Assembly (NCBI GenBank): GCA_965238045.1
Contig: CBDEGU010000010.1
Span: forward strand, 558,001-622,000
Direction of reading: 5' to 3'
From: CBDEGU01 sp965238045
Lineage (GTDB): Bacteria; Acidobacteriota; Terriglobia; Bryobacterales; UBA6623
DNA length: 64,000 nt
Both the position numbers and the translations under genes were made by a program. Below, piece after piece: positions 26,256 to 36,042 of the stretch. The first letter of the stretch is position 1. The number at the start of each line of letters is the position of its first letter. The notes under the pieces are model-generated. The model saw only the letters and a list, made by a program, of their open reading frames with translations, ran no database searches and was not told where the DNA came from.

Positions 26256-27020
26256 TCAGTCCGAAGAGTGAGCCCGCTTCTTCTTGCTCTGGGTGAGGCG
26301 GAAGCTTTCGCCGTTCATCTCCAGAATATGAACGTGGTGCGTGAGCCGATCCAGCAAGGCGCCCGTCAGCCGCTCGGAGCCAAAGACCTCTGTCCATTCG
26401 TTGAACGGCAGGTTTGAGGTGACCAGCGTCGAACCCTGTTCATAGCGCTGGGAAAACACTTCGAACAATAACTCCGCTCCGGTCTTCGACAACGGCACGT
26501 AGCCCAGTTCATCGACGATCAGCAGATCCTGCTTGGCCAACTGCTTTTGACACCGCAGCAAGCGCCGTTCATCTCGGGCTTCGAGCAGCTCATTGACCAG
26601 TGCCGCCGCTGTTGTGAAGCGTGTTCGATAGCCGCGCTGACAAGCCGCCAGTCCCAACGCCAAGCCGATGTGCGTCTTGCCCGTGCCGGAATTACCCAGT
26701 GCCAGCACGTTTTCGCGGCGGTCGATGAACTCGCAGCGCGCCAGTTCCAACACCAGCTTCTTGTTCAACGCCGGCAGGGACAGGAAGTCGAAAGTGTCCA
26801 GACTCTTGGTCACGGGAAACTTCGCGGCCTTGATGCGACGCTCGGCGGCCCGCTGTTCACGGTCGAGCAGTTCCAGTTCGCAGAGTTGTTGCAGGAAGCT
26901 CCTCGAGTCCAGGCTCTCGGCGGCGCATTGCCGCGCCAGCTTGTCGTACTCTCGCAGGAAGGTGGGCAGCCGCAACGCTTTCAAATGCGCTTCGAGCAGA
27001 AGTTTCGATCTCGCCATCAT
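26256..27020 (-). CDS. istB: IS21 helper ATPase IstB (copy 1)
   Basis: A 254-residue AAA+ protein of the IstB/DnaC type. Walker A is GNSGTGKTHI and Walker B is LIVDELGYVP, followed by TSNLPFNEW sensor-like residues. The start MMARSKLLLEAH overlaps the istA stop (ATGA). A longer frame upstream lies inside istA and is not used. IstB loads and activates the transposase at the target in family models. Confidence 0.93.
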   Translation of the reverse strand: MMARSKLLLEAHLKALRLPTFLREYDKLARQCAAESLDSRSFLQQLCELELLDREQRAAERRIKAAKFPVTKSLDTFDFLSLPALNKKLVLELARCEFIDRRENVLALGNSGTGKTHIGLALGLAACQRGYRTRFTTAAALVNELLEARDERRLLRCQKQLAKQDLLIVDELGYVPLSKTGAELLFEVFSQRYEQGSTLVTSNLPFNEWTEVFGSERLTGALLDRLTHHVHILEMNGESFRLTQSKKKRAHSSD

Positions 27021-28516
27021 CCCCCTCCTTGCGCCAGCAGCGCCAGATAGTCCGCGGCGGAGGTTTGCTCCACTTGGGCTGCCGGCAGATGCGGATACTT
27101 CGTCAGGTCCAAGCGCGGCGGCCGTTGCTCGATGCGGCACAGCACCAAGTGCCTGACAGCATCCAAGCCGATCGCTCCCAACTCGCAGGCTTGGCGCACC
27201 GCCGCGGCAACGTGCTCGAATCGGAAGTCCTCCAGCAATCGCAATACCTGCACGTACTCGCGCTTGCCCGGCTTGCCCAACCGCGCTTCGAGTAAACGTC
27301 TCAAGCACGCGAACTGTTCGGGCAGTTCCCAGCCCGCCAGTGGGGCCGCTTGATCGAGCGCGTTGGTCTTGCGTTCCAGCAGCGCCAGGTAATGCAGCGG
27401 ATCGAAGATCAACTCTTCGCGTTCGTAACTGCGCCGGTGGCGCGCGATCTCTTCACTGCCACAACAGATCACGATTTCATCGACGTAGCCTTTCAGCAAC
27501 ACCTGGCGATGTCCGTAGCGTGTGGGTACCGAGTAGTCGTTGGTGCGATAGCGCACCAATGACAGCGATGTAACCCGCGTGGTGCGTTTGTCGCAGGCGT
27601 CATAGGGCGTGGGCGGCAAGGGCAGCAATGCTTGGCGGTCACGCTCGCAACGTTCATCAATCGTTTCGGTATGCCGCCGCAAGCGCCGCTCACGATTGTT
27701 GAGGCACTGGGCTTCGAGCTTCTGGTTGAACGCTTCCCAGCTTGGAAACCTCGGGATCGGCACCATGAAATTCCGCCGTGCATAACCGACCAGCCCTTCC
27801 ACCTTTCCTTTGTCGTTGCCCTTGCCCGGCCGCCCGAAACGATCGGCGAATAAATAGTGCGACTGCAACTCGCTGAACACCCTGGTCCGCTTGCGCCTGC
27901 CGTCGCCCAGGATCCTCGCCACCGCCAAGGTCGTGTTGTCGTAGAGGATGCTGCGTGGCACGCCGCCGAAGTACCGGAACGCTGCGTTGTGCCCTTCGCA
28001 AAAGGCTTCCGTCGTCTCGGCGGGGAAAGCTTTTACGAAAGCGTCATCGCTGTGCGGCAGATCGACAACCAAGTAGTGCGCCTTGCGCTGTACGCCGTCA
28101 ATGACCACCAGTGCTTCGCCGAAGTCGGCCTGGGCATCGCCCGGCGGATGCACCAGCGGCACGAACATCTCTTGCCCGCCCAGCTTCTTGTCGCGAACGT
28201 AATCCTTGACGATCGTATAGCCGCCGGTGAAATCGTACTCGTCGCGCAAGCGGTCGAAGATGCGTTTCGCAGTGTGGCGTTGCTTCTTCAGGCGTTCCTG
28301 ATCGTCGATGAGGAGCTGATCGACGATTCCGGCGAAGGGATCCAGCTTCGGTCTCCTCGCTGGTTGGCGCCGCCGATAGCCTGGTGGAGTGGCGTAGCGC
28401 AACATCTTGCGCACCGTCCCTCGCGCCAAGTCAAACCGTTTGGCGGCCTCGCGTTCACTCAGACCTTCGACAAAGACACTGCGCCGTACTTGAGCGTATA
28501 GCTCCACGCGATACAT
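27017..28516 (-). CDS. istA: IS21 transposase IstA (copy 1)
   Basis: A 499-residue transposase when started at MYRVELYAQVRR, the usual IstA beginning. The frame extends 15 codons further upstream. An HTH (LSEREAAKRFDLARGTVRKML) precedes the DDE core: D in QADFGEALVVIDG, D in RSILYDNT and E in KGKVEGLVGY. Full length and apparently functional. Confidence 0.93.
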   Translation of the reverse strand: MYRVELYAQVRRSVFVEGLSEREAAKRFDLARGTVRKMLRYATPPGYRRRQPARRPKLDPFAGIVDQLLIDDQERLKKQRHTAKRIFDRLRDEYDFTGGYTIVKDYVRDKKLGGQEMFVPLVHPPGDAQADFGEALVVIDGVQRKAHYLVVDLPHSDDAFVKAFPAETTEAFCEGHNAAFRYFGGVPRSILYDNTTLAVARILGDGRRKRTRVFSELQSHYLFADRFGRPGKGNDKGKVEGLVGYARRNFMVPIPRFPSWEAFNQKLEAQCLNNRERRLRRHTETIDERCERDRQALLPLPPTPYDACDKRTTRVTSLSLVRYRTNDYSVPTRYGHRQVLLKGYVDEIVICCGSEEIARHRRSYEREELIFDPLHYLALLERKTNALDQAAPLAGWELPEQFACLRRLLEARLGKPGKREYVQVLRLLEDFRFEHVAAAVRQACELGAIGLDAVRHLVLCRIEQRPPRLDLTKYPHLPAAQVEQTSAADYLALLAQGGG

Positions 28517-28644
28517 CCCTCTCGTGTCCCACAAACACCACAGGAATGTTCGCTGGACCACTCGGGCGGTCTACTTTTACTCCGCCCAAAAGCGGCTTCG
28601 AATCGCCGCTCTATGGTCTAGTTTCGCTCCGCCGTTCTCAGGTG

Positions 28645-29159
28645 AGCCTGTTCGTCCTTCGGTGGTCGACATCGAAACCGGCCAGATCACGCACCTTCTT
28701 CCTCAGCCGGAATACCCGCTTCACAATTCCCAGTACTCGCCTGATGATCGCTGGCTCTCCTTCACGGTGGTAAAGGGACCTGAGGACGAGCCCATCTACA
28801 TCGCACCGCTTCGCGAAGAGTCCGTCGCCGAGCAGAGCGAATGGATTCAGATAACGAAAGGTCCCCTAGCTGCTGTGGGTGGTCGTAACTGGTGGTCCCC
28901 TGATGGTCAGATGCTTTATTTCCTGGCTGGTGTAGAGGGATCTCGGCGCATCTGGGCGCAGCCACTTGACCCAGAGACGAAAGAACCCCGGGGGTCGCCC
29001 TTCGAGGCTCTGACGTTTCCGGGGCCGCGTTTCCAGTTGTTCGTGCTCTCGGGGTACGGACTGGCCGCGGATAGGCTCTACCAAGCAGTGCAAGAAACCA
29101 ACGGCAATATCTGGCTGGCCGAGCCGGTGGAGGCGAGCGCACGGTCTTCGTATCGCTAA
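28645..29159 (+). pseudogene. Cyclase-PD40 fusion, part 3 of 3
   Basis: Resumes with EPVRPSVVDIETG directly after GGTG, in frame with LYASG of part 2. It completes the propeller (SQYSPDDRWLSFTVVKG, NWWSPDGQMLYFLAG) and ends ...WLAEPVEASARSSYR with a stop. The 515-bp piece has no start of its own. Confidence 0.88.
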
Positions 29160-29521
29160 GGTCGCGGTGAGAATCAGAGGCGGAAGCCCACGCCTCCGGC
29201 ACAGAAGTGCACTATTACGAAGTGATCGACGAGAACCACCGACGTTGAGAGGCATCGTGGTCACTTGCGGATGAGGTAACCACTCGAAGGCTGACTGAGT
29301 GATCGGCACCCACTGGGTCGTCGGAGATGGTGCGACGAGTTCCACGACCGCGAGAGGGGTGAAGCCCCTAAGACAAAGCAGATAGCCCCCGTCCGCGCGG
29401 ATGTCTGGTAGGCAGGAGCCGCATTTTTCCAGTCGGTGTGTTTGCTATCCTTCGGCCGGTGTCCATCTGTGAGCGGCTACTTTGTTTGATGACTGTCCGG
29501 AGTGAGAGATCATAAGCTTAT
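29160..29521. other. Intergenic, with a kinase-tail relic
   Basis: A GAGGCG/CGCCTC hairpin lies just after the cyclase stop. WCDEFHDRERGE at 29328-29363 resembles the tail of the kinase-PD40 genes. Nothing else is seen. Confidence 0.35.
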
Positions 29522-30322
29522 ATGCAGGCCACGTTTATCGGAACCGGCGACGCGTTTTCGCGGAGATATGGCCACACCAGTGCGCTCATCGAAGCAGGAA
29601 AAATCTGCCTGATGGTCGATTTTGGTTATCTGACCCCAAGGCGTTTGGAACGGTATGGCCACGGCTTGGGCGAAATCACACATGTAGCGGTCAGCCATCT
29701 TCACGCCGATCATACGGGCGGACTCGAAGAACTGGCTTTTACATCGCGTTTTGTTCATCGTCGCAAGCCGACCCTTCTGTTGCCTCAAGGTCTCGGTAAC
29801 CAGCTCTGGGAATCCAGTTTGCGAGGAGGCCTTGAGTGGGTTTTGGACGACCGGGGCGAGGCGATGCACTGCACTTTAGAACACTATTTTCAATGCGTTC
29901 ATCTCGATGCGGGTTGGTCCGATCTCGGTCCATTTTGGATCAGAGCCTTCCGCACCGAGCACGTCCCAGGGAAGGACTCGTGGGGGTTCATAGTCCGCGA
30001 CAAGGCGACAAACAGCCAGATGATTTTTGGATGCGATACGCGCACACGTCAGCCGGAGCTTCTCCAGGAGCCGCTACACGAGGACTTCGCCCGTGGACCT
30101 ATCTTCCACGACTGCCAGCTCTCTAAGGGAGGTGCGTCGTCCGTCCACATCTGCCTCCCTGACATCAGCTATCCCTCGGCGGTCCAGGAGCGCATCGTAC
30201 TGGTCCACTACGACGACCACATCGAAGAGCATCTTCCTGCCATCCGAGATGCCGGCCTCAAAGTGGCTTTTCCTGGAGATGTAATCCGTTTGCCAGATTG
30301 GCAGTCTTGTCTGGCTAAGTGA
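29522..30322 (+). CDS. MBL-fold metallohydrolase
   Basis: A 266-residue cytoplasmic protein with the beta-lactamase-fold start ATFIGTGDAFSRRYGHTSAL and the metal motif H59-L-H61-A-D63-H64-TGG. A later FRTEHVPGKDSWGF supplies a further histidine, followed by IFGCDTR and a late HYDDHIE. The layout resembles ribonuclease Z/arylsulfatase-like members, but a substrate cannot be assigned. It is intact and solitary. Confidence 0.88.
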   Translation: MQATFIGTGDAFSRRYGHTSALIEAGKICLMVDFGYLTPRRLERYGHGLGEITHVAVSHLHADHTGGLEELAFTSRFVHRRKPTLLLPQGLGNQLWESSLRGGLEWVLDDRGEAMHCTLEHYFQCVHLDAGWSDLGPFWIRAFRTEHVPGKDSWGFIVRDKATNSQMIFGCDTRTRQPELLQEPLHEDFARGPIFHDCQLSKGGASSVHICLPDISYPSAVQERIVLVHYDDHIEEHLPAIRDAGLKVAFPGDVIRLPDWQSCLAK

Positions 30323-30779
30323 ACTGGGTGTGAGGCGACGATCTCAAACTTCGTCCCGGGCGAGACTGCGCCCTAACATGTGCTTTTGAACTCTCGACGG
30401 CGATCGCTCCGTTTGGGCTATCAGCGGGAATTGTCGCTGATGGCGGACGTCGACGAGCTATACGTCCTCAGGTGGCCCGCCTCAATGATGGCCGCCCAGT
30501 ATGTGAAGTACGACCCAGAGGCCCAGCGCTACTGAATGCAGCGCCGTCGGGTCACGCCCGGAGCACTGCTGTCCAAATTAGCTCGCACAGCAGCTATTCT
30601 CGACGCGTAAATTGTTGATTTTGCTGACCGCAGAGGGTCGAGGGCAAAACCAGGTTCCCTATAGCCACCGATGCTGTCCAAGATGCTCAGGCCGGTTCAG
30701 CCGACCCCGTTAGCCCCAAAGGTACCCCAAAAGGGCCGTTTGGAGCGGTTTCCGTGACCCGACGGCCCGCTCTGCTCAC
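30323..30779. other. Non-coding debris
   Basis: A coding-like scrap near 30390-30534 reads LRLGYQRELSLMADVDELYV then RWPASMMAAQYVKYD and a stop. I do not recognise it. TGTCCAAATTAGCT at 30570-30583 is repeated inverted at 30934-30947. Confidence 0.3.
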
Positions 30780-30894
30780 TAGGAGTGTGTCCGAGTATTA
30801 GCATCTCGATCTATATGTAGTATTGAGAGTGAATACAAACTACAAGATACGGTATCCTTCGAAGTCATTTTTTGAATACTCGGACACACTCCTA
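30780..30894. mobile_element. MITE-like element with 20-bp terminal inverted repeats
   Basis: Ends TAGGAGTGTGTCCGAGTATT and its exact reverse complement enclose a 115-bp AT-rich, non-coding unit. The outermost TA on each side suggests a TA-targeting (IS630/Tc1-type) parent, but no such transposase is in the window. Confidence 0.75.
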
Positions 30895-30997
30895 GACGGG
30901 GCGCGGTATGCTGTCCAAGTCAGTTTTCCATAAAGCTAATTTGGACAAGAGTGGGTCGACCCAGGCGATTCGCGCTCCGATCGAAGAGATTCGTATT

Positions 30998-31042
30998 GTA
31001 GAGAACTAGTGCGAAAAGTTCCGTGACCGCGACCAGGACTAA
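30998..31042 (+). pseudogene. Relic of a kinase-PD40 C-terminal tail
   Basis: Reads VEN, a TAG where the tail tryptophan should be, then CEKFRDRDQD and a stop. The downstream CCGAAACGAACTACTTAG and CGCCTTCGCAC match the sequence after 46290. Confidence 0.45.
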
Positions 31043-31078
31043 ACCCCCCGAAACGAACTACTTAGAGCTTGGCCGCGG

Positions 31079-31114
31079 GATAGCTAATGATATATCGCCT
31101 TCGCACTAGCTATC
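31079..31114. repeat. Hairpin GATAGCTA/TAGCTATC
   Basis: Perfect 8-bp stem, 20-base loop holding TCGCCTTCGCAC, the conserved element found after kinase tails. No T-tract follows, so this is not a typical terminator. Confidence 0.5.
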
Positions 31115-31218
31115 TGCGTCTTCGGTTCGTAACATACTCCAACCAAGCCACTTAGCATGATTTCTCCGGCTGGGGAATGGAAAGGCCCGCTTCTCGTCCA
31201 TTGGCTCGACGAGCGTGG

Positions 31219-31310
31219 AGCCCTGCCCTGGGGAAGCGTTAACTGAGTTAACGGCGTCACCTTGGACCAGGTGGACTCGCTGCCGATCGTTCGCGGGACC
31301 GCTGTCGCCG
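31219..31310 (+). repeat. Palindromic dispersed repeat, copy 1 of 4
   Basis: CGTTAAC-TGA-GTTAACG hairpin (31237-31253), then GGCGTCACCTTGGACCAGG and GACTCGCTGCCGATCGTTCG. The family recurs at 31939, 34266 and 37880. Confidence 0.75.
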
Positions 31311-31938
31311 GGGAGGTTGGAGTGGACCCCTGAGGCGAGGCCAAGAAATAAGGGACGTGTTGCGGTTGAGTGAAAAAGCATAGCGTATCCCCACCGCCCA
31401 CTAGAACGCAATGATTCCGGGCGGCTCGCCTGATTGCGCAAAACGAATACTCCACGGGCCACAGCGACCTCGACACCACCCGCCAATACCTCACCCCGGA
31501 CGAAACCGACATCCCAATCACTCACAGTGAATGCGGCCTTTCGGCACACGCACACGCATTTTCCGAGACCCACGCATCACGAAAAATCCGCGCCCTCAGG
31601 TCTCGAATTCTGCATACCTCGGGTCTCGAATTCTGCGCGCCAAATCCGAGACCCACGAAGTAGTCGCGAGACGCTGCCACTGATTCGCGACGACACGAAA
31701 ACGGACACCAACAGGAGCCCTTTTTTCGTCGCGCCACCAGCCGCCCCCAAACGCAAAACGGGCGCCAGGCCATCCCAAGCCTGACGCCCGCATCAGCGCC
31801 TCTCAGCGCTGGCTATGATCAGTCACCACATTCTAGCACCATCACCCCCAACGCCGAAACTACCCCATCCCGCCCAGCCCGCGAACGCTACCGAAGCGGC
31901 GCGCCAATGCCGGAAACACGCCTGGGCCGACTAGAATG

Positions 31939-32032
31939 TTTCCCTGGCCCTGGGGAAGCGTTAATCGAATTAACGGTGGCACCCTGGACCAGGTGCGCTC
32001 GCTGCCAATCGTTCGCTGGACCGCTGTCGCCG
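31939..32032 (+). repeat. Palindromic dispersed repeat, copy 2 of 4
   Basis: The hairpin here is CGTTAAT-CGA-ATTAACG: the closing pair changed from C-G to T-A on both sides. Confidence 0.75.
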
Positions 32033-32116
32033 GGACCGGTCTCCGTAGCGCCCACTGACGGAGGTGACGTGCAGGGTTCACCGCGAGAAGACGTGGTATT
32101 CGCGGCGGCGCGGGTG

Positions 32117-32122
32117 TATACT
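32117..32122 (+). promoter_or_regulatory. -10 box for the CocE-type hydrolase gene
   Basis: TATACT 33 bases before the chosen ATG. The same TATACT context is duplicated at about 34435. Confidence 0.4.
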
Positions 32123-32155
32123 GTGACCGTGCCAAGGCCAAAATGGATATCCTGG

Positions 32156-33979
32156 ATGAGAGGTCATGTCACGAGCAGAGTCTGCAGGTCCATCACTCTC
32201 TTTCTGGTTACTCTCTGCGTCCTTGCACCGTTCGTGTGGGGACAGAAGCCTCAGGCGAGCGACTATTCGCAGGCCGAGTACAAAGTCAGATCGTCGCGAG
32301 GTCACCTCGTTGAGATGCGCGACGGAGTTCGTCTCTCGGTCGATATCTACGAGCCTGACGCCAAGGGCCGGTTCCCGGCCATTCTCAGCCACACTCCCTA
32401 CGACAACCTCGGCGGGGGCTTAACCAAGCGCGCGCGCTGGTTTGCGGAACGAGGCTATGTGGTTGTTCTCTCTGACGTCCGAGGCCGCTATGACTCGGAG
32501 GGCACGTGGGATCCCTTCACGGACAAGCACAAGACTGATGGCTACGATCTCGTGGAATGGATTGCGACGCAATCCTGGTGCAACGGGAATGTCGGCATGA
32601 TCGGCGGCTCCTACGGAGGCTGGACGCAATGGTGGACCGCATCGCAAGCTCCGCCACACTTGAAGGCGATTGCCCCGCAAGTAGCGCCACCTTCGAGCGG
32701 GCTTCTCAATATTCCCTACCAGAACGGCATCTTGATCAGCTACATGATCGACTGGATGGCCGGCATGGCGGGGCGGACAGCACAAGTCGTGGGCGAGGGT
32801 CCCTATTGGGGACACACCCAGCAACGAACCGAGAACATGAACCATGTTCCGCAGGCGGAGATCGCCGAAATCATGGGCGTGCACAATGCGCCGTGGTTTC
32901 AGAAATGGATCCACAACAAAACGGAGAATGACTACTGGGCGCGCAACGCTTACGACAGCTACGACAAGATTCGTGTTCCCTCTCTCAACTTCACGGGCTG
33001 GTTCGACGCCAACTATCCTGGTTCGCCTCAGAACTATCAAGGAATGAGGGCCAAGGGAGGATCGCCTGAAGCCAGACAACCGAAGCTGATCATCGGCCCA
33101 TGGCCTCATGGAATCAACCGCGATCGCGAACTCGAGGGAATCGACTACGGCTCTGACTCGCTCATTGACCTTGATGGCCTAATCTGTCGCTGGTTTGATT
33201 ACTGGCTCAAAGGTATTCAGAACGGCATCATGAACGGACCTCCGGTGCACGTCTTTGTGATGGGAGAGAATCAATGGCACGCAGAGCGGGATTGGCCGCT
33301 GCCTCAGACGCAGTGGACGAAGTACTACTTCTCCAGCGATGGCCATGCCAACTCCTTGGATGGCGACGGTATCCTCGGTACGAACCCTTCGAGTGGCAAG
33401 CCGTACGATGCCTATCGGTACGATCCTGCAACTCCTACTCCCAGCCCTTTCACCGGCGGCCACATAGATGGCCCGGTAGACACACGAGAGGCAGCTGCTG
33501 GGGATGAAGTGCTTGTGTACACGACACCGCCGCTGGAAGAGCCAATCGAGGTCACCGGACCTATTTCGGCGAAGCTCTACGCCTCAACCTCGGCCCGGGA
33601 CACCGATTGGATGGTGAGACTTGTTGACGTTTATCCAGATGGCCGTGCCATCTTACTTTGTGATGGCGTCATGCGAGCTCGCTACCGCGATCCGGAAAAT
33701 CATGGTGCTTTTCGCGCTGACCGGCTGAGCGAGATTGTTCCAGACCAGGTTCATGATTACACCATCGAGTTCTGGAGAGGCACCGCGAATCTATTCCAGA
33801 CTGGTCATCGCATTCGAGTCGAGATCTCGAGCAGCTACTTCCCGTACTATCTCCCTAACCTCAACACGGGGTCCGACAACAACGCGCTTGCGACGAAGAA
33901 GGTCGTCGCGGAGCAAAAGATTTATCACTCAACCGAGTATCCGTCTCACGTGGTGTTGCCGGTGATTCCGCCTCGGTAA
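32156..33979 (+). CDS. Secreted CocE/NonD-family serine hydrolase (X-Pro dipeptidyl-peptidase type)
   Basis: 607 residues from MRGHVTSRVCRSITLFLV, chosen because a signal peptide (LVTLCVLAPFVWG) follows directly. The longer frame to 31907 lies in repeat sequence. The S15-type alpha/beta hydrolase domain has the nucleophile in GGSYGGWTQWW, the NWYDG-like FTGWFDANYPG segment and GPWPHG containing the histidine. The C-terminal jelly-roll domain (ISAKLYASTSARDTDWMV, IRVEISSSYFPYY) is typical of CocE and X-Pro peptidases. It probably cleaves esters or amides outside the cytoplasm. Confidence 0.9.
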   Translation: MRGHVTSRVCRSITLFLVTLCVLAPFVWGQKPQASDYSQAEYKVRSSRGHLVEMRDGVRLSVDIYEPDAKGRFPAILSHTPYDNLGGGLTKRARWFAERGYVVVLSDVRGRYDSEGTWDPFTDKHKTDGYDLVEWIATQSWCNGNVGMIGGSYGGWTQWWTASQAPPHLKAIAPQVAPPSSGLLNIPYQNGILISYMIDWMAGMAGRTAQVVGEGPYWGHTQQRTENMNHVPQAEIAEIMGVHNAPWFQKWIHNKTENDYWARNAYDSYDKIRVPSLNFTGWFDANYPGSPQNYQGMRAKGGSPEARQPKLIIGPWPHGINRDRELEGIDYGSDSLIDLDGLICRWFDYWLKGIQNGIMNGPPVHVFVMGENQWHAERDWPLPQTQWTKYYFSSDGHANSLDGDGILGTNPSSGKPYDAYRYDPATPTPSPFTGGHIDGPVDTREAAAGDEVLVYTTPPLEEPIEVTGPISAKLYASTSARDTDWMVRLVDVYPDGRAILLCDGVMRARYRDPENHGAFRADRLSEIVPDQVHDYTIEFWRGTANLFQTGHRIRVEISSSYFPYYLPNLNTGSDNNALATKKVVAEQKIYHSTEYPSHVVLPVIPPR

Positions 33980-34489
33980 GACATAATTAGGAACTCTTTG
34001 TATTCACAAGGATGGCATTGTCAAGTTAACAATGCCGCCGATACAGTTCTAATGTGTTAATATGTTCTCGTCATCTATGCTGCTGCGGTACAATTCCATC
34101 AGGTTGGAGCTGGTCACGCAAGGAGGCAACCAGACAGAGACGAGAGGAGCGGAGACGCTTACGAGGAAGGATCGCGTCAAGCGGTGTAGCGTCTACATGC
34201 CCGAGCGCCATTGAGTGGTTACCATTGCTCGGACGGCCCTGGCAGTATCGACCGGACCGCCTCTTCCCGCTCGGCGTTAACTGAGTTAACGATGGCACAT
34301 TGCAGTAGGTGGACTCGCTGGCAACCGTTCGCTGGCCGCTGTCGCCATGGAGAGGTTCCGGCGCTTCTGCTGGCAAAGGTTATGCGCAAGGGGGCAGCGC
34401 GGAAAGACGTGGTATTCGGGGCAGCGCGGTTGTATACTGTCGCCGTACGAGGGCCACAATGGAAATCCTGGTTTAGATAGGAAATCTGA
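33980..34489. other. Repeat-filled intergenic stretch
   Basis: At 34066-34105 CATCTATGCTGCTGCGGTAC plus AATTCCATCAGG copies the kinase promoter at 40815-40843, with no kinase after it. 34266-34475 duplicates the leader of the CocE gene, including its hairpin repeat and TATACT box, ending ATGGAAATCCTGG and a stop. Confidence 0.5.
34266..34345 (+). repeat. Palindromic dispersed repeat, copy 3 of 4
   Basis: CGTTAAC-TGA-GTTAACG at 34275-34291, followed by a diverged GGTGGACTCGCTGG tract. Confidence 0.7.
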
Positions 34490-34685
34490 GCGTTGAGAAA
34501 GGAGGGTCGGAGGGGTGTGCGACCCATCGGCTGAGCAGCAGCAAGACGGGCTCACCGGACGACAAGAACAGGCCATGGGAACCCTTCGATGCCGTCGTGG
34601 CCTGCCTTACGAGGCAAAGTCGTTGCATGCAGGAGAAGAGAGGGAGTACCATGTTGGAGTCGGAGTTCCAAATTGGGAATTCTGG
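34490..34685. repeat. 195-bp dispersed repeat (inverted partner at 7680)
   Basis: Inverse of 7680-7874 with scattered differences. It ends 99 bp before the histidine-kinase start and supplies its upstream region. Confidence 0.85.
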
Positions 34686-34783
34686 TTGAGAACACGCCCG
34701 AGAGGTCTCCGGTCCCGCGTAACCGAAGCAGCCGGTCAAACGAAGAACTACCCAGGAACCCAGGAATCCAGGAAGCAGGACAC

Positions 34784-35944
34784 GTGCCCAACGCAGCCGA
34801 TTTCCTTGAACTCTCCGAACTGCCCACGGTAAATCCGTTGCCGGTTTTGCTCTGCGACGGCGACGGTCAGGTCCTTTACCGAAATCCCGCGGCCACCGCA
34901 TTCCCAGAGCGGTTCCCTCCGGACATCGACCGGATTGAGCAGGTCTGTCCCGAGAATTTCAGGGAAGTGATCGCGGGCGTACTGGCCTCGGGTGAAGCTC
35001 TCAAGGACCAACTCTGGGAAGTCCACGGCCGAACCCTCTCGGTCACCTACCAGCCGCTCAAAAAGAAGAGAGAGATCTTCGTCATCATGGTGGACGAGAC
35101 CGAGCGGGTCGAGGCGATGCGAAAGGCGCAAGCCTACGCAGCCGATCTCGAAGAGGCGTACCGCAGCCTGCGAGACACTCAGGCGCAGCTGATCCAGTCA
35201 GCGAAGATGGCCGCTCTCGGCCTTCTCGTTTCCGGAATCGCTCACGAGTTGAACTCGCCGCTTGGCGCCCTAACCGCGAACAACGACACCCAGAGCCGAT
35301 GTCTGACTAGGATCGCCGGAGCGCTGGCGAAATTGGGACCCGGCCCCCCGGGCGAGCAAGTCCGCGAAGCAACGCGGCTGACCAAGGTGTCGCAGGACCT
35401 GGAAGCGGCCAACCGGACCGGACTTGAGCGGATCTCCAGCCTGCTAAAGAACTTGCGCAGCTTCGCTCGGCTCGACCGGGCGCCTCACGACGATGTCGAC
35501 CTCCACGAAGGGCTCGACAGCGTTCTCACGCTGCTGGCGCACAAGCTTAAGCACGGTATTGAAGTACGCCGCCAATACCGACTCGCCGAGCACGTGCGAT
35601 GCTCTCCCGGTCAGATCAATCAAGTGTTCATGAACCTTCTCATGAACGCCGCTCAAGCGATCCCGCAAAAAGGCGTGATCGACATCCGGACCTATGTTCA
35701 GGACGGTTTTGCCGTCGTTGAGATCGCGGATGATGGCAAAGGGATTCCGGAGGAGGACCTGGAGCGGATCTTTGACCCAGGCTTCACAACCCAGGGGGTC
35801 GGCGTGGGAACAGGCCTGGGGCTTCCCGTTGCCTACCGTGTGGTCATGGAGCATGGCGGCCGCATTGAAGTCAGCAGTAAACTAGGAAAGGGATCGACAT
35901 TCCGGGTGGTCTTGCCTTTCCAGCCACCGCGGGACACCATCTGA
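34784..35944 (+). CDS. PAS-type sensor histidine kinase
   Basis: 386 residues from a GTG with GGAAGCAGGA just upstream. A longer frame to 34589 lies in a dispersed repeat. A PAS-like sensor (LPVLLCDGDGQVLYRNPAAT, about 15-110) is followed by a short coiled coil and the H-box SGIAHELNSPLGAL. The ATPase domain has the N-box QVFMNLLMNAAQAI, G1 VEIADDGKGI, F-box IFDPGFTT and G2 GTGLGLPVAYRVV. There is no membrane segment, so it senses inside the cell. No response regulator is adjacent. Confidence 0.9.
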   Translation: MPNAADFLELSELPTVNPLPVLLCDGDGQVLYRNPAATAFPERFPPDIDRIEQVCPENFREVIAGVLASGEALKDQLWEVHGRTLSVTYQPLKKKREIFVIMVDETERVEAMRKAQAYAADLEEAYRSLRDTQAQLIQSAKMAALGLLVSGIAHELNSPLGALTANNDTQSRCLTRIAGALAKLGPGPPGEQVREATRLTKVSQDLEAANRTGLERISSLLKNLRSFARLDRAPHDDVDLHEGLDSVLTLLAHKLKHGIEVRRQYRLAEHVRCSPGQINQVFMNLLMNAAQAIPQKGVIDIRTYVQDGFAVVEIADDGKGIPEEDLERIFDPGFTTQGVGVGTGLGLPVAYRVVMEHGGRIEVSSKLGKGSTFRVVLPFQPPRDTI

Positions 35945-36042
35945 TCTCCTCGGCGGCAGCGGAGTTTCGTAACCTCTCAGATCTTTGGACGAACTACTCA
36001 ATGGAGGTCACTGTGCGGCTGGCCTAGAGCTCCGCACTAAGA

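Larger units (their letters stand above)
26087..28640 (-). mobile_element. IS21-family element, copy 1
   Basis: 2554 bp with imperfect inverted ends starting TGTCAAGGGCGGAG and TGAGAACGGCGGAG. GGTG flanks both sides (26083-26086, 28641-28644), consistent with the 4-bp duplication of IS21 elements. It carries istA and istB and is inverted relative to copy 2 at 43000. Confidence 0.92.

Noticed and set aside
31907..32155. N-terminal extension of the CocE-type hydrolase
   Set aside because: The stretch consists of a dispersed palindromic repeat and promoter, and a signal peptide starts only at 32156.
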